DNA from: Guillardia theta CCMP2712
Lineage: Eukaryota; Cryptophyceae; Pyrenomonadales; Geminigeraceae
Assembly: GCF_000315625.1 (NCBI RefSeq)
Contig: NW_005434647.1
Coordinates: forward strand, 114,103 to 178,102
DNA: 64,000 nucleotides
Direction: 5' to 3'
The notes under the pieces were generated by a model. It worked only from the letters and a program-made list of their open reading frames with translations, searched no databases and was not told the DNA's origin. Of this stretch, positions 1 to 10,661 are shown piece by piece; within the stretch, counting starts at the first letter, position 1; each line of letters begins with the position of its first letter. The translations under genes and the position numbers were made by a program.

Positions 1-60
1 CACTTTGGCAGGAGCGCCCGACCCTAGGGAGTCAGGATCGCATGTGGCTGAGGGAGGCAG

Positions 61-357
61 TCAGTCATAGCGTCCGCCACCACCATCATCAATGTCATCA
101 TCATCATCAGCAGCAGCAGAAGCGGCAGCATCACCGAAGTCTAGCTTCTTGGAGTGATAAGTTGGCTGCCATGAAGCAACGTGAGAGTCTGCGTTTGTTT
201 TCTTCTTCGCATGTCCACCGGACGATTGCGACGACATGCCCTTGCATGCTGGCAACCCCCAGGCCTTGTTTGCCAGCAGGGGTCTTGTGATCTTTGAAGC
301 TTTGAACGACCTCATAGCGCGGAACGAGAAAAAGAAGAGTCTGAACGCACACAACAT
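61..357 (-). CDS. Small acidic protein with possible mitochondrial presequence
   Basis: A 98-residue single-exon frame opens with a true ATG. The first ~30 residues are hydrophobic, aromatic and basic (Phe/Arg-rich, no acidic residues), which resembles a mitochondrial presequence. The C-terminal third is Ala-rich and then strongly acidic (five Asp, Ile, two Asp), followed by a glycine run and RYD-stop. I do not recognise the family. The low-complexity tail reads through GAT/GCT triplet repeats, which weakens the case for coding. A further 3' exon beyond the left edge cannot be excluded. It is oriented divergently from the monooxygenase gene. Confidence 0.35.
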   Translation of the reverse strand: MLCAFRLFFFSFRAMRSFKASKITRPLLANKAWGLPACKGMSSQSSGGHAKKKTNADSHVASWQPTYHSKKLDFGDAAASAAADDDDDIDDGGGGRYD

Positions 358-2648
358 GAGTGTAATGCCGTCAGTTTTCTCTTGGTGCGCACTCTCAACA
401 TCTGGTTTGCTGTCATATGCTAAATCAACTTTTTGTAGCTTCTGAAATTCACTCGAAGATGCGTTGAGAGGCTACCGGATCACAACAAATGCTCTCTTGA
501 TCATTAGCAAGACTGCTCGAAATCAGATAAACCAGGCCTATCATTACGCGACTACCACTCGCATAGAATTCCTCTGCCTGATGAATTCTTGTTCGGTGTC
601 GAACTTCTAGAAAGCTAAGAGGTCATTGCAACACTTGAATCCTTCTCCAATTCTTTTCAATTTTTCTTTCTATACTTGTCTTCGTTCTTGAATCATGTTA
701 TCGTTTCCTTAGCTCACTGCTACGTCGATATCCTCATTGTCGCTTCGTCTCCCTACAATCTTCCTCCCCTCTCCCTTCTCCGGATTGCATCAACACAAAC
801 TTTCAATATTTACTACCCTACCCCCATCGACCCACCCTCACACCGGATTTGCAGGGGGTGAACGCTTGAAACAGAGGGCGGAGAGCCCGTCCAGGGGGTA
901 GCCAATCTTGATAGGGTACTGAGATTGCAAGGGTAGTTTAATCTGGACCATGAGTCAAACAGTGGGGTACTTAACTATCATTTAGGGGGTACGAGTGTGA
1001 TGATGGGCAAAAGAGGGGGTACTTGACTCCGGGTACAATTTGGTGGAGGTAGGTAGGTAAGTGGGTGGGTGGGTGGGTGGGTGGGTGGGTGGGTGGGTAG
1101 TAAAACAATGCACAACTCATCTCATGAATACGCCTCAACAACCTACCCCACCCCCTTACGAGCTTACCCCTTTAAATCTTATACCCACCCCTTTGACTAA
1201 CTTTGCTATGAAAACCTTCACGATTGATCAAGATGGGGTGGGGTGTGTTCAACCACGTTGAAGTGGGGTTTGTAATCCCTTAGGGTGGGTTACCAAAAAG
1301 GGGTGGGGGTGGTCCTCCATCGATTCCCAAAGGACCGAAGTTTGCTGGGGTTTGTTAGTGTTGCAGCCTCTTACCAGGGTGGGTAGTGCGATCCCCCGGG
1401 GGCCGGGGTACCAGGAAACCCGGAGGCCGAGGGGTGGCAACACATGGGATCACATGGGGTGGGTACATGAATTCAGAGTTGGAGTCGAGATAAAGGGTGG
1501 GTGGTGCACTTAAAGATGGTGGGTCCATGACCCCCCAGGTCACAGCAGGAAATCCCTCAGCTGACTAGGCTAGTGGGGTGGGTGAACCTTTTACACCGCT
1601 AGACCCGGGTAAAGTCCCGGTACATCCGCCGTCAAATAGGGGTGGGGGTATACACCCGTACCCACCAGGAACCTCATCGTGACCTTTCCCCCTGTAACCT
1701 GCAACGGACTGACCACTCTGGTCAAATCTCGTGGTCAAACCAGTCAAACCCTCACCCGGTACGTCACTCGGTGACTCAGTGTCGGGCCCGGTGGCGGCCC
1801 GGCTGGTGGACTTATTAGTTTTATGTTGGTACATGATTTTAACTTAATCTTGAGTAAACAATGAATAGATGATTGAAACATGGTACAAAAATTGAACCCA
1901 TTGGAGAATATTTTTAGAAATATTTGTTGGAAAGCGGTTTATTACATATTCGTATCAGTACCAACTTATATAATAAAGTATAATATAAATATTAATGGTA
2001 CAAATTTAAGTGTAGAGGTACACTCGAGCAGCTACCAAAACTTTTAAGATTAAATCTTTTGTAAAGGCCGGCCTGCTTTAGTGCCCACGATGGTGAATTA
2101 GGGGATGCCATGAAAGCTCGTAGGAGACGGGAGAAGAGGTGCGAGAGGAGGGAGGAGGAAACAGAGGAGAAGGCAGAGAAAGAAGTAGAGGAAGGAGCTG
2201 AAGAGATGTAGATAGCGATGCGAGCAAGGGCAAGGGCGATGGTAATGGCAATGGGAGTCAGGAAGAAAAGGACACATGATGGGAGGGACGAAGGCAGTTC
2301 GGTGGAAGTTCTCAGGATGATTGATACCAGGATGAGATTAAGGTGATTCAAATTGCACGTTTGCGACCGATGTATCGAGTTGCCCTGCTGGCACCGATGG
2401 ATTGAGCTTTGGGTGCGGATCGGGGTGTAGGAAGTGCTTTGTTGCTTTCATGGAATTGTGCTTGTGAGTGGCAAACATGATCTCGATACAGTACACAAGT
2501 TACTTGCTTGATCTCGATCGTTTCTTTCGCTGGAGCTGCTGCGCTGAAAGTATATATATATGTCCTGAAATTTCATATTCAGCCACAGTACCGGTACAGA
2601 ACAAGTTTAGAAAGGGTAGTACAGCTCAACAGGTGTCGTGACCTTTTG
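358..2648. other. Divergent intergenic region with G-run island
   Basis: No convincing gene. Positions ~780-1640 form an island of GGGGTA, GGGTGGG and TACCCC words, including a tandem GGGT tract at about 1053-1098 and a G+C-rich patch at 1380-1440. Positions ~1825-2010 are AT-rich, with a TTTAACTTAATCTTGAGTAAA stretch resembling sequences near 9910, 10100 and 28625. A minus-strand frame at 1992-2351 lacks an ATG and was not called. A TATATATATA box lies at 2551-2560, about 90 bases before the preferred monooxygenase start. Confidence 0.6.
2551..2560 (+). promoter_or_regulatory. TATA-like box of the monooxygenase gene
   Basis: Ten alternating T/A bases lie about 90 bases upstream of the ATG at 2649. 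The reading frame is open further upstream to 2508, but a start there would put this box inside the coding region, so the box favours the ATG at 2649. No transcript data are available. Confidence 0.35.
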
Positions 2649-3443
2649 ATGCAGTTGATGAGCTCTGTGCGGACTGTCCGACCCCGGAGGAGCAACGCGA
2701 CTGCCGCTAGACTCATCTCCTTCGTCCTCTGCGTCGAGTGTTGGCTGGTCAAGCACGACTGTGCTCTGGCCGTAGCCGAGCACGAGCGCCCAACAGTGCG
2801 GGCACATCGGCAGGAGCATGCGCACTCCCACCTTGGCTTCCTAAGCGCCAACGTCAACCTTGCGAGGAGGAAGACGTTCTCGGCGTGTCCTGCCGCCCCG
2901 ATGACGTGTAGCCAAGGGCAGCGCAGGAGGCTGATGAGGATGAATGGGGAAGCCGAGAACGACGGAGTCTGTAACCCCAGGAGCAAGAAGGTTGCGATCA
3001 TCGGGGCTGGAGCCGCAGGCTTGGCTGCCGCCAAGCAGATGCGGCTAGCAGGGCATGAGGTGACGGTCTTCGAACAGACCGGGGAGGTAGGAGGGGTGTG
3101 GCAGTACAGCAATCAGACAGAAGGAGATCCACTGGGGCAGGTGGGGGTAGAGGAGCGCGTGCACTCGTCCATGTACGAGAATCTCCGCACAAACCTCCCG
3201 AGAGAGGTCATGTCTTTCTCCGACTTCGACTTCGACACCTCCTTCGGCGACCCACGTCGCTTCCCCCACCACAGCGCCGTTTTCAACTACCTCGTCGCCT
3301 ACAGCGAGGTCAACGGTCTCAGGGAGCACATCGCCTTCCGGAGAAGGGTCCTTTCCATCGAGCCCTGCGCGAGCCAGCAGGAAGGAAGAGGTTTCCAAGG
3401 GCATTCTTGGTTGTTGAAGCACGCGCCCTCCTCCGCTTCGGAG

Positions 3444-3479
<36 letters not shown>

Positions 3480-5188
3480 TCGAGTGTTTCCGATCACTTC
3501 GATGCCGTGGCTGTGTGCAACGGGCACTACAGCGAGCCTTTCCTGCCCGAGCTGGAGGGGAGCGAGATCTTCTCCGGGGTGGTGATTCACTCGCACAACT
3601 ATCGCAGCCCCCAGCAGTTCTCGGGCAGGAACGTGCTCGTCGTGGGGGCCTCGGCGTCGGGAGAGGACATTTCAAGGGAGGTTGGGGCCGTGGCGAACCA
3701 AGTCTTCCTGTCTGCTCGGTCCTGGCAGGTGACGGCACTGCACGAGTTGATTCGTGTGCTGATGCTGACTTGATGGTGATGGTGATGATCATGATCATGG
3801 TGGTGGTGATGGTAAACATGATGATGATGACGATGCTGTTGTGCTGTGCCGATGCTGCCTTGATGCTGCCTCCTCCTGGCTGACTGGTAGGTTGCCTCCT
3901 CCTGGCTGACTGTTGGAGGCAGAACCCGGAGTGGGGGCATCCTAACGCCCCTCCCTTCGGAGAGAAGAGGAACATCCATAGGCGCCCCACCATCGCTCGC
4001 TTCCTCGGGCATGACAGCGTGCAGTTCGACGACGGACGGGTCGCAGAGAAGCTTGATGCGGTCATCTACTGTACAGGCTACAGGTGAGCTTGACGAAGTA
4101 CCATAGAAGCTGCTGACATTTCTGCTCCTTCTCCTCCTTTCTCCCCCGGCTTCTCCTCATCTTCCTCCCCTCCCCGCGCTCCTTTGCATCGCTTCCTGTG
4201 CCATTTCTTCTGTCCTCGCCCAGGTATCATTTCCCCTTCCTGCAGACAAGTGGAGTAGTGGACGTGGAGGACAACGCCATCTTTCCTCTCTACAAGCACA
4301 TGCTCCCTCCTTCCATGCCTTCCATCGCCTTCATCGGCATCCCCGCCAAGATCGTCCCCTTCCCTCAGTTCGAGATTCAAGCGAGATACGCTGCCAAGGT
4401 CTGGGCGGGAGAAATCCAGCTGCCCTCTGAGCAGAAGGTCAGCACAACATCCCTCTTTGCGGGCCCTGGAGAGGCTCAGCGGCTCCTCACCTCTGCTATC
4501 CCCTCCTCTCCCCTCCCCTCCTCTCCTCTCCTCTCCTCTCCTCTCCTCTCCTCTCCTCTCCTCTCCTCTCCTCTCCTCTCATCTCCGTTCCCCTGCCCTC
4601 CCCGTCCTCTCTCCCCCCTCCTGTCCCCGAAAGAGTCTTGACTTTAGGATTATCCAGATGCTGGAGGAGGTTACGGCTGAGTGGGAGAGAAAGAAGGAGC
4701 TCGGTGTCCCTCTCAAGTACTTCCACGTCCAGGGAGGAGATCAGGTAGCGCAGGCCCTGGGATCACTTGCTCGCTCACGCTCTTCCCACAGTTCGAGTAC
4801 AACGACGAGCTGCTCTCGCTCTGCAACGCAGATCCGCTGCCAGGTCCCTTGTAATCCGCTGCAGCGAAGCAATGGAGCTGACTCCTCCTGCAGAATGGAG
4901 GATGTACATGTTCTCACAGTGTGGGCAGAACAAGCGCAAGTTCCCTGAGGTCAAGACGAGGAAGGAGGAGGGAGGAGGGAGGAGGGAGAGAGGAAAAGAA
5001 GGAGGAGGGAGAGAGGAAAAGAAGGAGGGAGGATGGAGAGGAGAGGAGAGGAGGGGATGGGAGCGGGTCAGGGAGGGGAGGGCTTTCGCTCTTGACTGTG
5101 CTTTCAGAGCTACCGGGATACTCCGCTGCCAACCATTGAAGATTATGAGCAGATGTTAGCGAGAGCCAGGCTAGCTGCGGCTCGATGA
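2649..5188 (+). CDS. Flavin-containing monooxygenase (FMO)
   Basis: Seven exons give about 576 residues: 2649-3728, 3923-4083, 4224-4437, 4658-4744, 4792-4843, 4894-4949, 5108-5188. All use GT-AG sites and phases agree. The FAD-binding Rossmann motif (VAIIGAGAAGLAAAKQ) is followed by EQTGEVGGVW, the FMO signature FSGVVIHSHNY (FxGxxxHxxxY), the NADPH-binding VVGASASGED and the CTGYRYHFPFL segment, in family order. FMOs oxygenate soft nucleophiles (S, N) of small molecules with NADPH and O2; the substrate here is unknown. Exon 1 has a CAG run (~3447-3476) coding a short polyglutamine between conserved blocks. The ~120 residues before the FAD domain are basic and not family-conserved. The frame is open to 2508, so the start is uncertain, and an internal start at the Met near 2940 is possible. 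Confidence 0.9.
4499..4580 (+). repeat. CCTCT microsatellite in FMO intron 3
   Basis: An uninterrupted TCTCC/CCTCT pentamer run fills most of the intron between 4438 and 4657. It acts as a long pyrimidine tract ahead of the acceptor. The same pentamer recurs in introns near 18510 and 21180 (opposite strand) and intergenically at 54181-54260. Confidence 0.85.
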
Positions 5189-6032
5189 TGACCATGGAGA
5201 AAAGAATATTTATTGCATCTTCATCATCAGAGAAGCAGCAGCGTGTTGGTAAGGAAAGATGCGAAAATGCAGTTGAGCTAGACAGAAAGCAAGATAGAGA
5301 GAAAGAGAAAGAGAATAGAAACAATGTATCAGTTCACGAACAAATCATTCAACATGTGCTTCATGCGGCCCCGCTGTCAACTTGTAAGTGCTCATCATGG
5401 TTGTGTTTACAAGGTTTACCTTTCCTCCCGTGAGTGACGCGATTGGTTCGATCCTATCCTCCTCCATATCGCAGACCTGCCGGGCGGATGAGGTTGCCCG
5501 AGGCGTCAGCTTGATACTGACCTTGCATCCGATGCTCGTTGAGAGATCGCACGTCCGAAGTTACCCATGGCCGACATAAACCTGCATCCACCGTCAGCGT
5601 CTCCCTGACAGTCCTTGCGGCACCACCTGCTGGAGCTTCGCCTGGACCCCGAGGAGTTGCTAGTGCTGTCTCGTCCTAGCCTCCTGAGCCCATCAAGTCA
5701 GAAGGACGACGCGCGTGTGGCTCCCTCTCACCGATCACTTGAGAAATTGTCCATAGGGGAATCAGCCTCCTAAGCGGCATTCAGAACAGAACCCCGGCAC
5801 CATCACAATCAAACCGTGCTCCTCAAACGAGTCCTGCTCAGCGTTCTTCGATCATCACTCCTCCGCATACGAATGCCTGCTCATCATCAGTCCTTGCGAA
5901 GATGCTTCCAACTGAAAGCTTCGTCCAGAAGCTTACCTTGAGAGGTCGACGTCGTGCCCTCAGTCCTTGAGCGCCTTGCGAACCTGCATTCACGTGTCAG
6001 AGGTGCAATGTACTTCTGTAATCCTTGTCGCT
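5189..6032. other. Convergent intergenic region between FMO and RING ligase
   Basis: No independent gene is seen. The minus strand has splice-like signals that could extend the RING gene. A GTGAAG donor overlaps its stop at 6033. An acceptor near 5982 opens a segment reading FARRSRTEGTTSTSQ, then a GTAAGC donor near 5938. Another acceptor near 5897 leads into GLMMSRHSYAEE and a stop. If used, the RING protein would gain ~27 residues instead of ending at 6033. Confidence 0.4.
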
Positions 6033-7421
6033 TCACCTCGTTGAGTTGTTTTCATTCGCCGCATTCATTTGCGCAGCTGCAGCAGTGACCAGACTGAGGT
6101 CGAACAGAGTTTCCAAGATGTTGGTGGCGTATTGAATGGTTTGAGCGCGGTCAGCAGCCCCAGCCTCGAAGAAGGAGTTCGGTGCCGCTTCAAGCTCATG
6201 GCGGCATGACGGGCATGTGTTAACTTTCTTCAGCCAGGGCAGAACGCAAGCAGAATGGAAGTCATGCTTGCAAGGGAGACGCGTGAGTTCTTGGCCACAC
6301 TCGTAATCATCTTGGCAAATAGCGCAGGTATCCTCGGTGACTTGGGTCGATCCTTTCTCGTACGTCAGGGTCTCAAGTGCCTTTAGGGCGTTGGTGGAGG
6401 CAGGGCGATGCTGCGTTGAGCTCTCCATCCCAACTCGCGAGATTTCTTGAAGAAACCTCGCTGGACTCCGCCTGACAGGCGTGAGCCTTCGAAACGTGTG
6501 TGTAGTGCTGAACGAGCATGATCAGACAGACACACAAGGCATGCAATCACTCACTCGTGAATGCGCGATCCATTGCGGCGGGAGAGCGCAGCATGGCAGT
6601 TCTCACACAGATCGAAGTCCCCGCACTGGCAGCACTTGTACCGCGCACCCACGATTGGGTGCATCTGGCAACCGTCACAGATGATGTTGGGGTGTATTTC
6701 CCTCGTCTCCGAATATCTTGAGAATGGCCTCCCGATCCTATCATCCCCCAGTGTTAGCTGTGAGCTGGACAAGAGTTCACGGAAGATCTGAATCTGCAGA
6801 TCCCTCCCTGCCCTCTCCCCAGAGTTCCTGTGCCAACCCATCGGCGCCATCCGCATGGCGCGGTCACGCATGAACATGTATTGGTTCCTCCTACTGCTAT
6901 CGCCCGACGTTATCTCGACGAACTCGCTCCCACAGTGCACGCACTGCAGCGGGCTGCCAGCAGTGTACCTCTCCTCCGTGCGGCACTCGTGGCACCGAAG
7001 AATTTGAACCTCCTCCTCGCTCTCATCACCGTTCTCCCCCCCGTTGTGCTCCTGTGGAATGTCCATGCTGTCATTGGAGTCGCTCCCTTGGTTGTTCTCA
7101 GATTGGGTGTTTGAGTCCTGCGTGCCTGTGTTCGACCGTGGTCCGTTCCTTTCTGCTCCCGCAGCATCCGAAACGTCATCTGAGATCTGTAGCTCTTCGA
7201 CCCGCTCTTCTATAGTGATGTTCTGCACGCAATCATTCAGAAGCAAGGCGGAGGGCTTCCAGCATCGCACCTCTGGCACATAGATGCTGCGATCGTTGTC
7301 AATCTCTTCATACTGAACAGCACCAGCTAAGGAACGGTCAGAATCCAGCACGCGCGGGTCAGAGGAGAGTACCTTCGTTGCCGGAGCTCACACTCGTCGC
7401 ATCCGATTCCCGACGACTCAT
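6033..7421 (-). CDS. RING-H2 / ZZ zinc finger E3 ubiquitin ligase
   Basis: Three exons (7421-7373, 7326-6555, 6471-6033) give 419 residues with consistent phases. The N-terminal half holds a CxxC-x15-CxxC zinc ribbon-like motif (RCHEC...CVHCG), as in RNF126/BCA2-type ligases, then a ZZ finger (ICDGC...YKCCQC...LCENCH). The C-terminal part carries a canonical RING-H2 (CAICQDDY, then [16 protein letters not shown] and CPSCR). Expected role: recruiting a ubiquitin-charged E2 and transferring ubiquitin to a substrate; the ZZ finger probably binds a protein or histone tail. The combination of ribbon, ZZ and RING-H2 in one chain is uncommon. The start is an ATG in a short first exon ([10 protein letters not shown]); the frame at 7351 without an ATG is only readthrough into the intron. 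An alternative C-terminus is described in the adjoining intergenic entry. Confidence 0.85.
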
Positions 7422-9462
7422 GCTTTCCCTGAGACAGCATCGAGTCATTGCATCAGCGACAATGCGAAACGAGCAAGGGCATGGGCGGCCTCCTGCCCTG
7501 CCCAGCGGCGACCTTTCACTTTCGTTTGCGGGCATTCGTGTCTAGCATGCCTCAAAGCCCTAAAGTACCTGTCTCTGACACCATGACAACCTCGGCATCG
7601 TGCCTATGATGATTCTAGATGGTATTGAAGGGCAGACTTCAGCACGAAGGAGCAGGAGGAGCAAGGGACTCTCATTGGGAAAGGGTCGATATCATCTCTT
7701 CCAGTGAAGCTCCAACACCAAGTTCAAGAGGTCCTGACCAACAAGTGCGAGCGGAACAGTCGTCATACACGAGCAGGGTGATAGTGTCGGGACGAGGATA
7801 TGAGAAGAGCAACGGGGATGCGCGAAGGATGGTGTAAGGATGAGCACGAAACGGAGAGGTCCACAAACAAGTACCAAGGGATGCCATGAGGACGCGACTG
7901 AGCCACACACAGGAAGGGATTCAGTTCAGCATGAGAAAGACACGAAGAGGGAGGAGGGGAGGAGGGGAGGAAGGCCGATCGAGGCGCGTTCACACGCCGG
8001 CATCGCCGCGGTTCCTATCATGTTTACTACCCCTGCATCTCCCCGCAAAAACAAGCATATTATAAATCACAATTATATCTGGCTAAGTATGGTAGGTACA
8101 TCTAACTGATCTGTACCATTCCTCTATAGCTGTATTCGACGTTATTTTGTACCACCACATTCTAATTTTCTTTATAAACATAAAAATATTGTATCGATTC
8201 TTGGACTACCCCACCCCTTAATTTGACATGCGTCCGGTAAAATCTAGTCGCTACCCCATCACTTGACTGGCAGATTGAGGGGTGGGTTAGCCCTCAATGT
8301 CCTTTTGCCCCACCCTGTGCACCCTCTTGCTAGCACCCCTACCCTTACCAGTCTCAATTTACTCCTGGGGTACCCACCTCTATGACCGGAAAATTGCTTA
8401 TCGAGCACCCACAGCTTCAGGCTTCTACCCTCTTCGACCATGACCCCTACATACAAGTTGAGCCCTTTCGAAGTCAACAAGAGGGTCACCACCACCACCC
8501 CCATGAATCCCATGTCATGAGACTGGTGGGTAGGTGGTGTGTGTATTAAAGATGGGGAGACGCAAGAGCGGATTGGAGGGGTGGTAAGTGAGTCAACTTC
8601 TAGGGTGGGGTAGTTACCTGGTACAGTGTAGCGAGAGGACGTTTTGTGTAGGGTAGTCCCGAGTGAGAATTTTTTGAAGTTGACCAGGGTGGGTGGTAAA
8701 GTCACCGGTACATAATTGATGAGCCCGTGGGGTATTTGTGGGATATGAACTCGAAGTACCGGTGTCAGATCCTCTCCTTCATGGGATGGGGGAGGTAGGG
8801 TGGGAGGTTTCATCTTTCCAAATGGAGTACAAAAAGGTGGTTTGTAGAATTAAAACTGTTTTCCCATTTATATGTATAGTATAAGTTGTACCGGTGTGGG
8901 CCCCCTTTTGTACTGAACATCTACAACAGAGATCCTGCAGTGAACTTTCTACTCCGATGATCAGTGTGGATGGGGTGAGAGTAGATGGGGTGAGAGTAGA
9001 TTTTCAAGACAGATGCCCTAACCTGTTGTTCTTGTCTGCATCGGTGCACTTGCACTTGTCTCATGACCAAGCTGTGATGTCTCTTTGACAGTGTACCTGT
9101 GCTTCCTCACTGCCATGGTGCTGCGTAGCTGTACTGTCTCTCCATCTGTGTGCTCAAGTCTAGGCGAAGAACAAGGTCAGGTCCAAGTACACCCATCCAT
9201 CCTGCCCTCCTATGCTCTGTTTCGCACTACTAGAATGCCACAGAGGACAAACTATTCATGATAGGAACAAGATTGTGACGTAAGAGGACACGAGATGGGA
9301 GGAACAGTGGGAGGAATAGTAACACAGCAGAGCTCGTTCCATGGAGGGAATGGGGAGTGCGACTTACACGCAGAATCTTGCATGCGATGGCATGTTGCAC
9401 TCCAATAATGCAGAGACGCACATGTAGTTGTAGCCGACTACCATCGACGTCAAAGAATGCTT

Positions 9463-9575
9463 GGTATATCTATGCTTGGCATTGTAACTTTCCGAACATC
9501 ATTCGCCAGGGAAAAAGGGGACTTGTGTCGAAGAAAATCGTAGAAGTCAGTGAAGTATGATCAGCTGCATTCCAA
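9463..9575 (+). repeat. Left arm of a 113-bp inverted repeat
   Basis: Reverse-complementing 9643-9755 gives this segment with two mismatches in 113 (TATATC versus TATAGC near the outer end, and TAGAAG versus TGGAAG). The spacer is 67 bases. Such a palindrome could extrude a cruciform or be a foldback transposon or MITE. No transposase frame is present inside. Confidence 0.9.
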
Positions 9576-9633
9576 CTGGTGGGGTTTCAAGCCTGGCAAG
9601 TTCCAACTGGTGAGGTTTCAAGCCTGGCAAGTT
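9572..9633 (+). repeat. Two direct 31-bp repeats in the palindrome spacer
   Basis: Two adjacent 31-base units (9572-9602, 9603-9633) differ at one base (GTGGGG versus GTGAGG). A third partial copy, GAGGTTTCAAGCCTGGCAAG onward, follows the right arm at about 9763-9788. The first unit overlaps the inner end of the left arm by four bases. Confidence 0.85.
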
Positions 9634-9642
9634 CCACATTGC

Positions 9643-9755
9643 TTGGAATGCAGCTGATCATACTTCACTGACTTCCACGATTTTCTTCGACACAAGTCCC
9701 CTTTTTCCCTGGCGAATGATGTTCGGAAAGTTACAATGCCAAGCATAGCTATACC
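9643..9755 (+). repeat. Right arm of a 113-bp inverted repeat
   Basis: Partner of 9463-9575 with two mismatches. Immediately outside it, TTGAGGTTTCAAGCCTGG begins the third partial copy of the spacer repeat, so the arms and the 31-mers appear to have been duplicated together. Confidence 0.9.
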
Positions 9756-10661
9756 CAGGCTTGAGGTTTCAAGCCTGGCAAGTTCCACCATGATTGCTGT
9801 AAGTCATGTCGCCACTGCCGAGCCTCGGAGTGGCAGCCGACTCCGGCGAGTCGTGGCCGGGCCCCCGGGGGCCCGGGGCCAGGCCGGGATGATGTCGGAG
9901 ACTCTCATTGGATGATCTTTAACTTTGAGTAAAGTAAAGGATGATCATGGGCCGATCAGCCTCCTCGAGCCGCTGAGTGACTCCGCCCCCGCCCGGCCCC
10001 GGGGAACTTGAATCGAGTCCACTGAGGCGGACCGCACGGCTCAGGCTGGCCGGGCCGGCCGCCGCCCCCCTGCGGTGACGAGTTTGGTCAAACATTTACT
10101 CAAACTTTATTAAGTTACTAAAAATCAGTATATCATAGGCTGACGGTGGGTACTACCGGCGTGACTGGCCGCTGCGGCGGTCAGTTGCCAGCCTGCCACG
10201 GCTGAGAGTCGGACGGGTGACTGACGGCTGAGAGTCGGACGGGTAACTGACTCTGTGAGAGCCTCGGAGCCTCCGGCCCGGGAGCACTGCCCGGCGCCCG
10301 CAGAGCAGACTGAAGTGCACTTAGTAACTGGCGCGCAGGGACTGCCTACTACCGTACGGCGGCAGAGCCCGCCCGGGCGCCCTCGGATCGGACCGCGGTG
10401 TCAGTGGGCACAGGTGCTGCACAGGTGTCAGCCACGGTCACCGGGTGCCACGGTGTGGGCAGCCGTGTTGGGATGAGGGGCTCGGAGAATGAGTGGGGGG
10501 ATGAGGGTACGGGGAGTGGAACTGTCGAGGTAGAGGATCAGCAAAGCTTCTCTTGGACGAGAAGGAGGGACGCTAGAGGAGGGAGCGAAACAGCAGTCGG
10601 GCGCGAGGACAGACGGCAAGAGGTAGGTAGCTGAGGAGACTCTGTCTCGAGGTGCTGGAGG

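Larger units (their letters stand above)
7422..10661. other. Divergent intergenic region with two islands and a palindrome
   Basis: No supported gene in 3.2 kb between the RING ligase and PDAT starts. Positions 7422-8020 are ordinary sequence and probably the RING promoter. An AT-rich stretch runs 8040-8200 and a GGGGTA/TACCCC island 8205-8800. A large inverted repeat lies at 9463-9755. A very G+C-rich block (~9830-10080) with long GGGCCCGGGG-type runs is followed by an AT-rich patch at 10083-10140 (TTTACTCAAACTTTATTAAG), then another G+C-rich block to ~10460. A tandem duplication CTGACGGCTGAGAGTCGGAC/GGCTGAGAGTCGGACGGGT lies at ~10199-10245. Confidence 0.6.

Noticed and set aside
1992-2351. 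119-residue hydrophobic minus-strand frame
   Set aside because: No ATG at the start, no family signal, low-complexity Ser/Leu composition.
9572-9633. Short direct repeats resembling a CRISPR array
   Set aside because: Only two adjacent copies with no spacers, inside a palindrome, in eukaryotic nuclear DNA.
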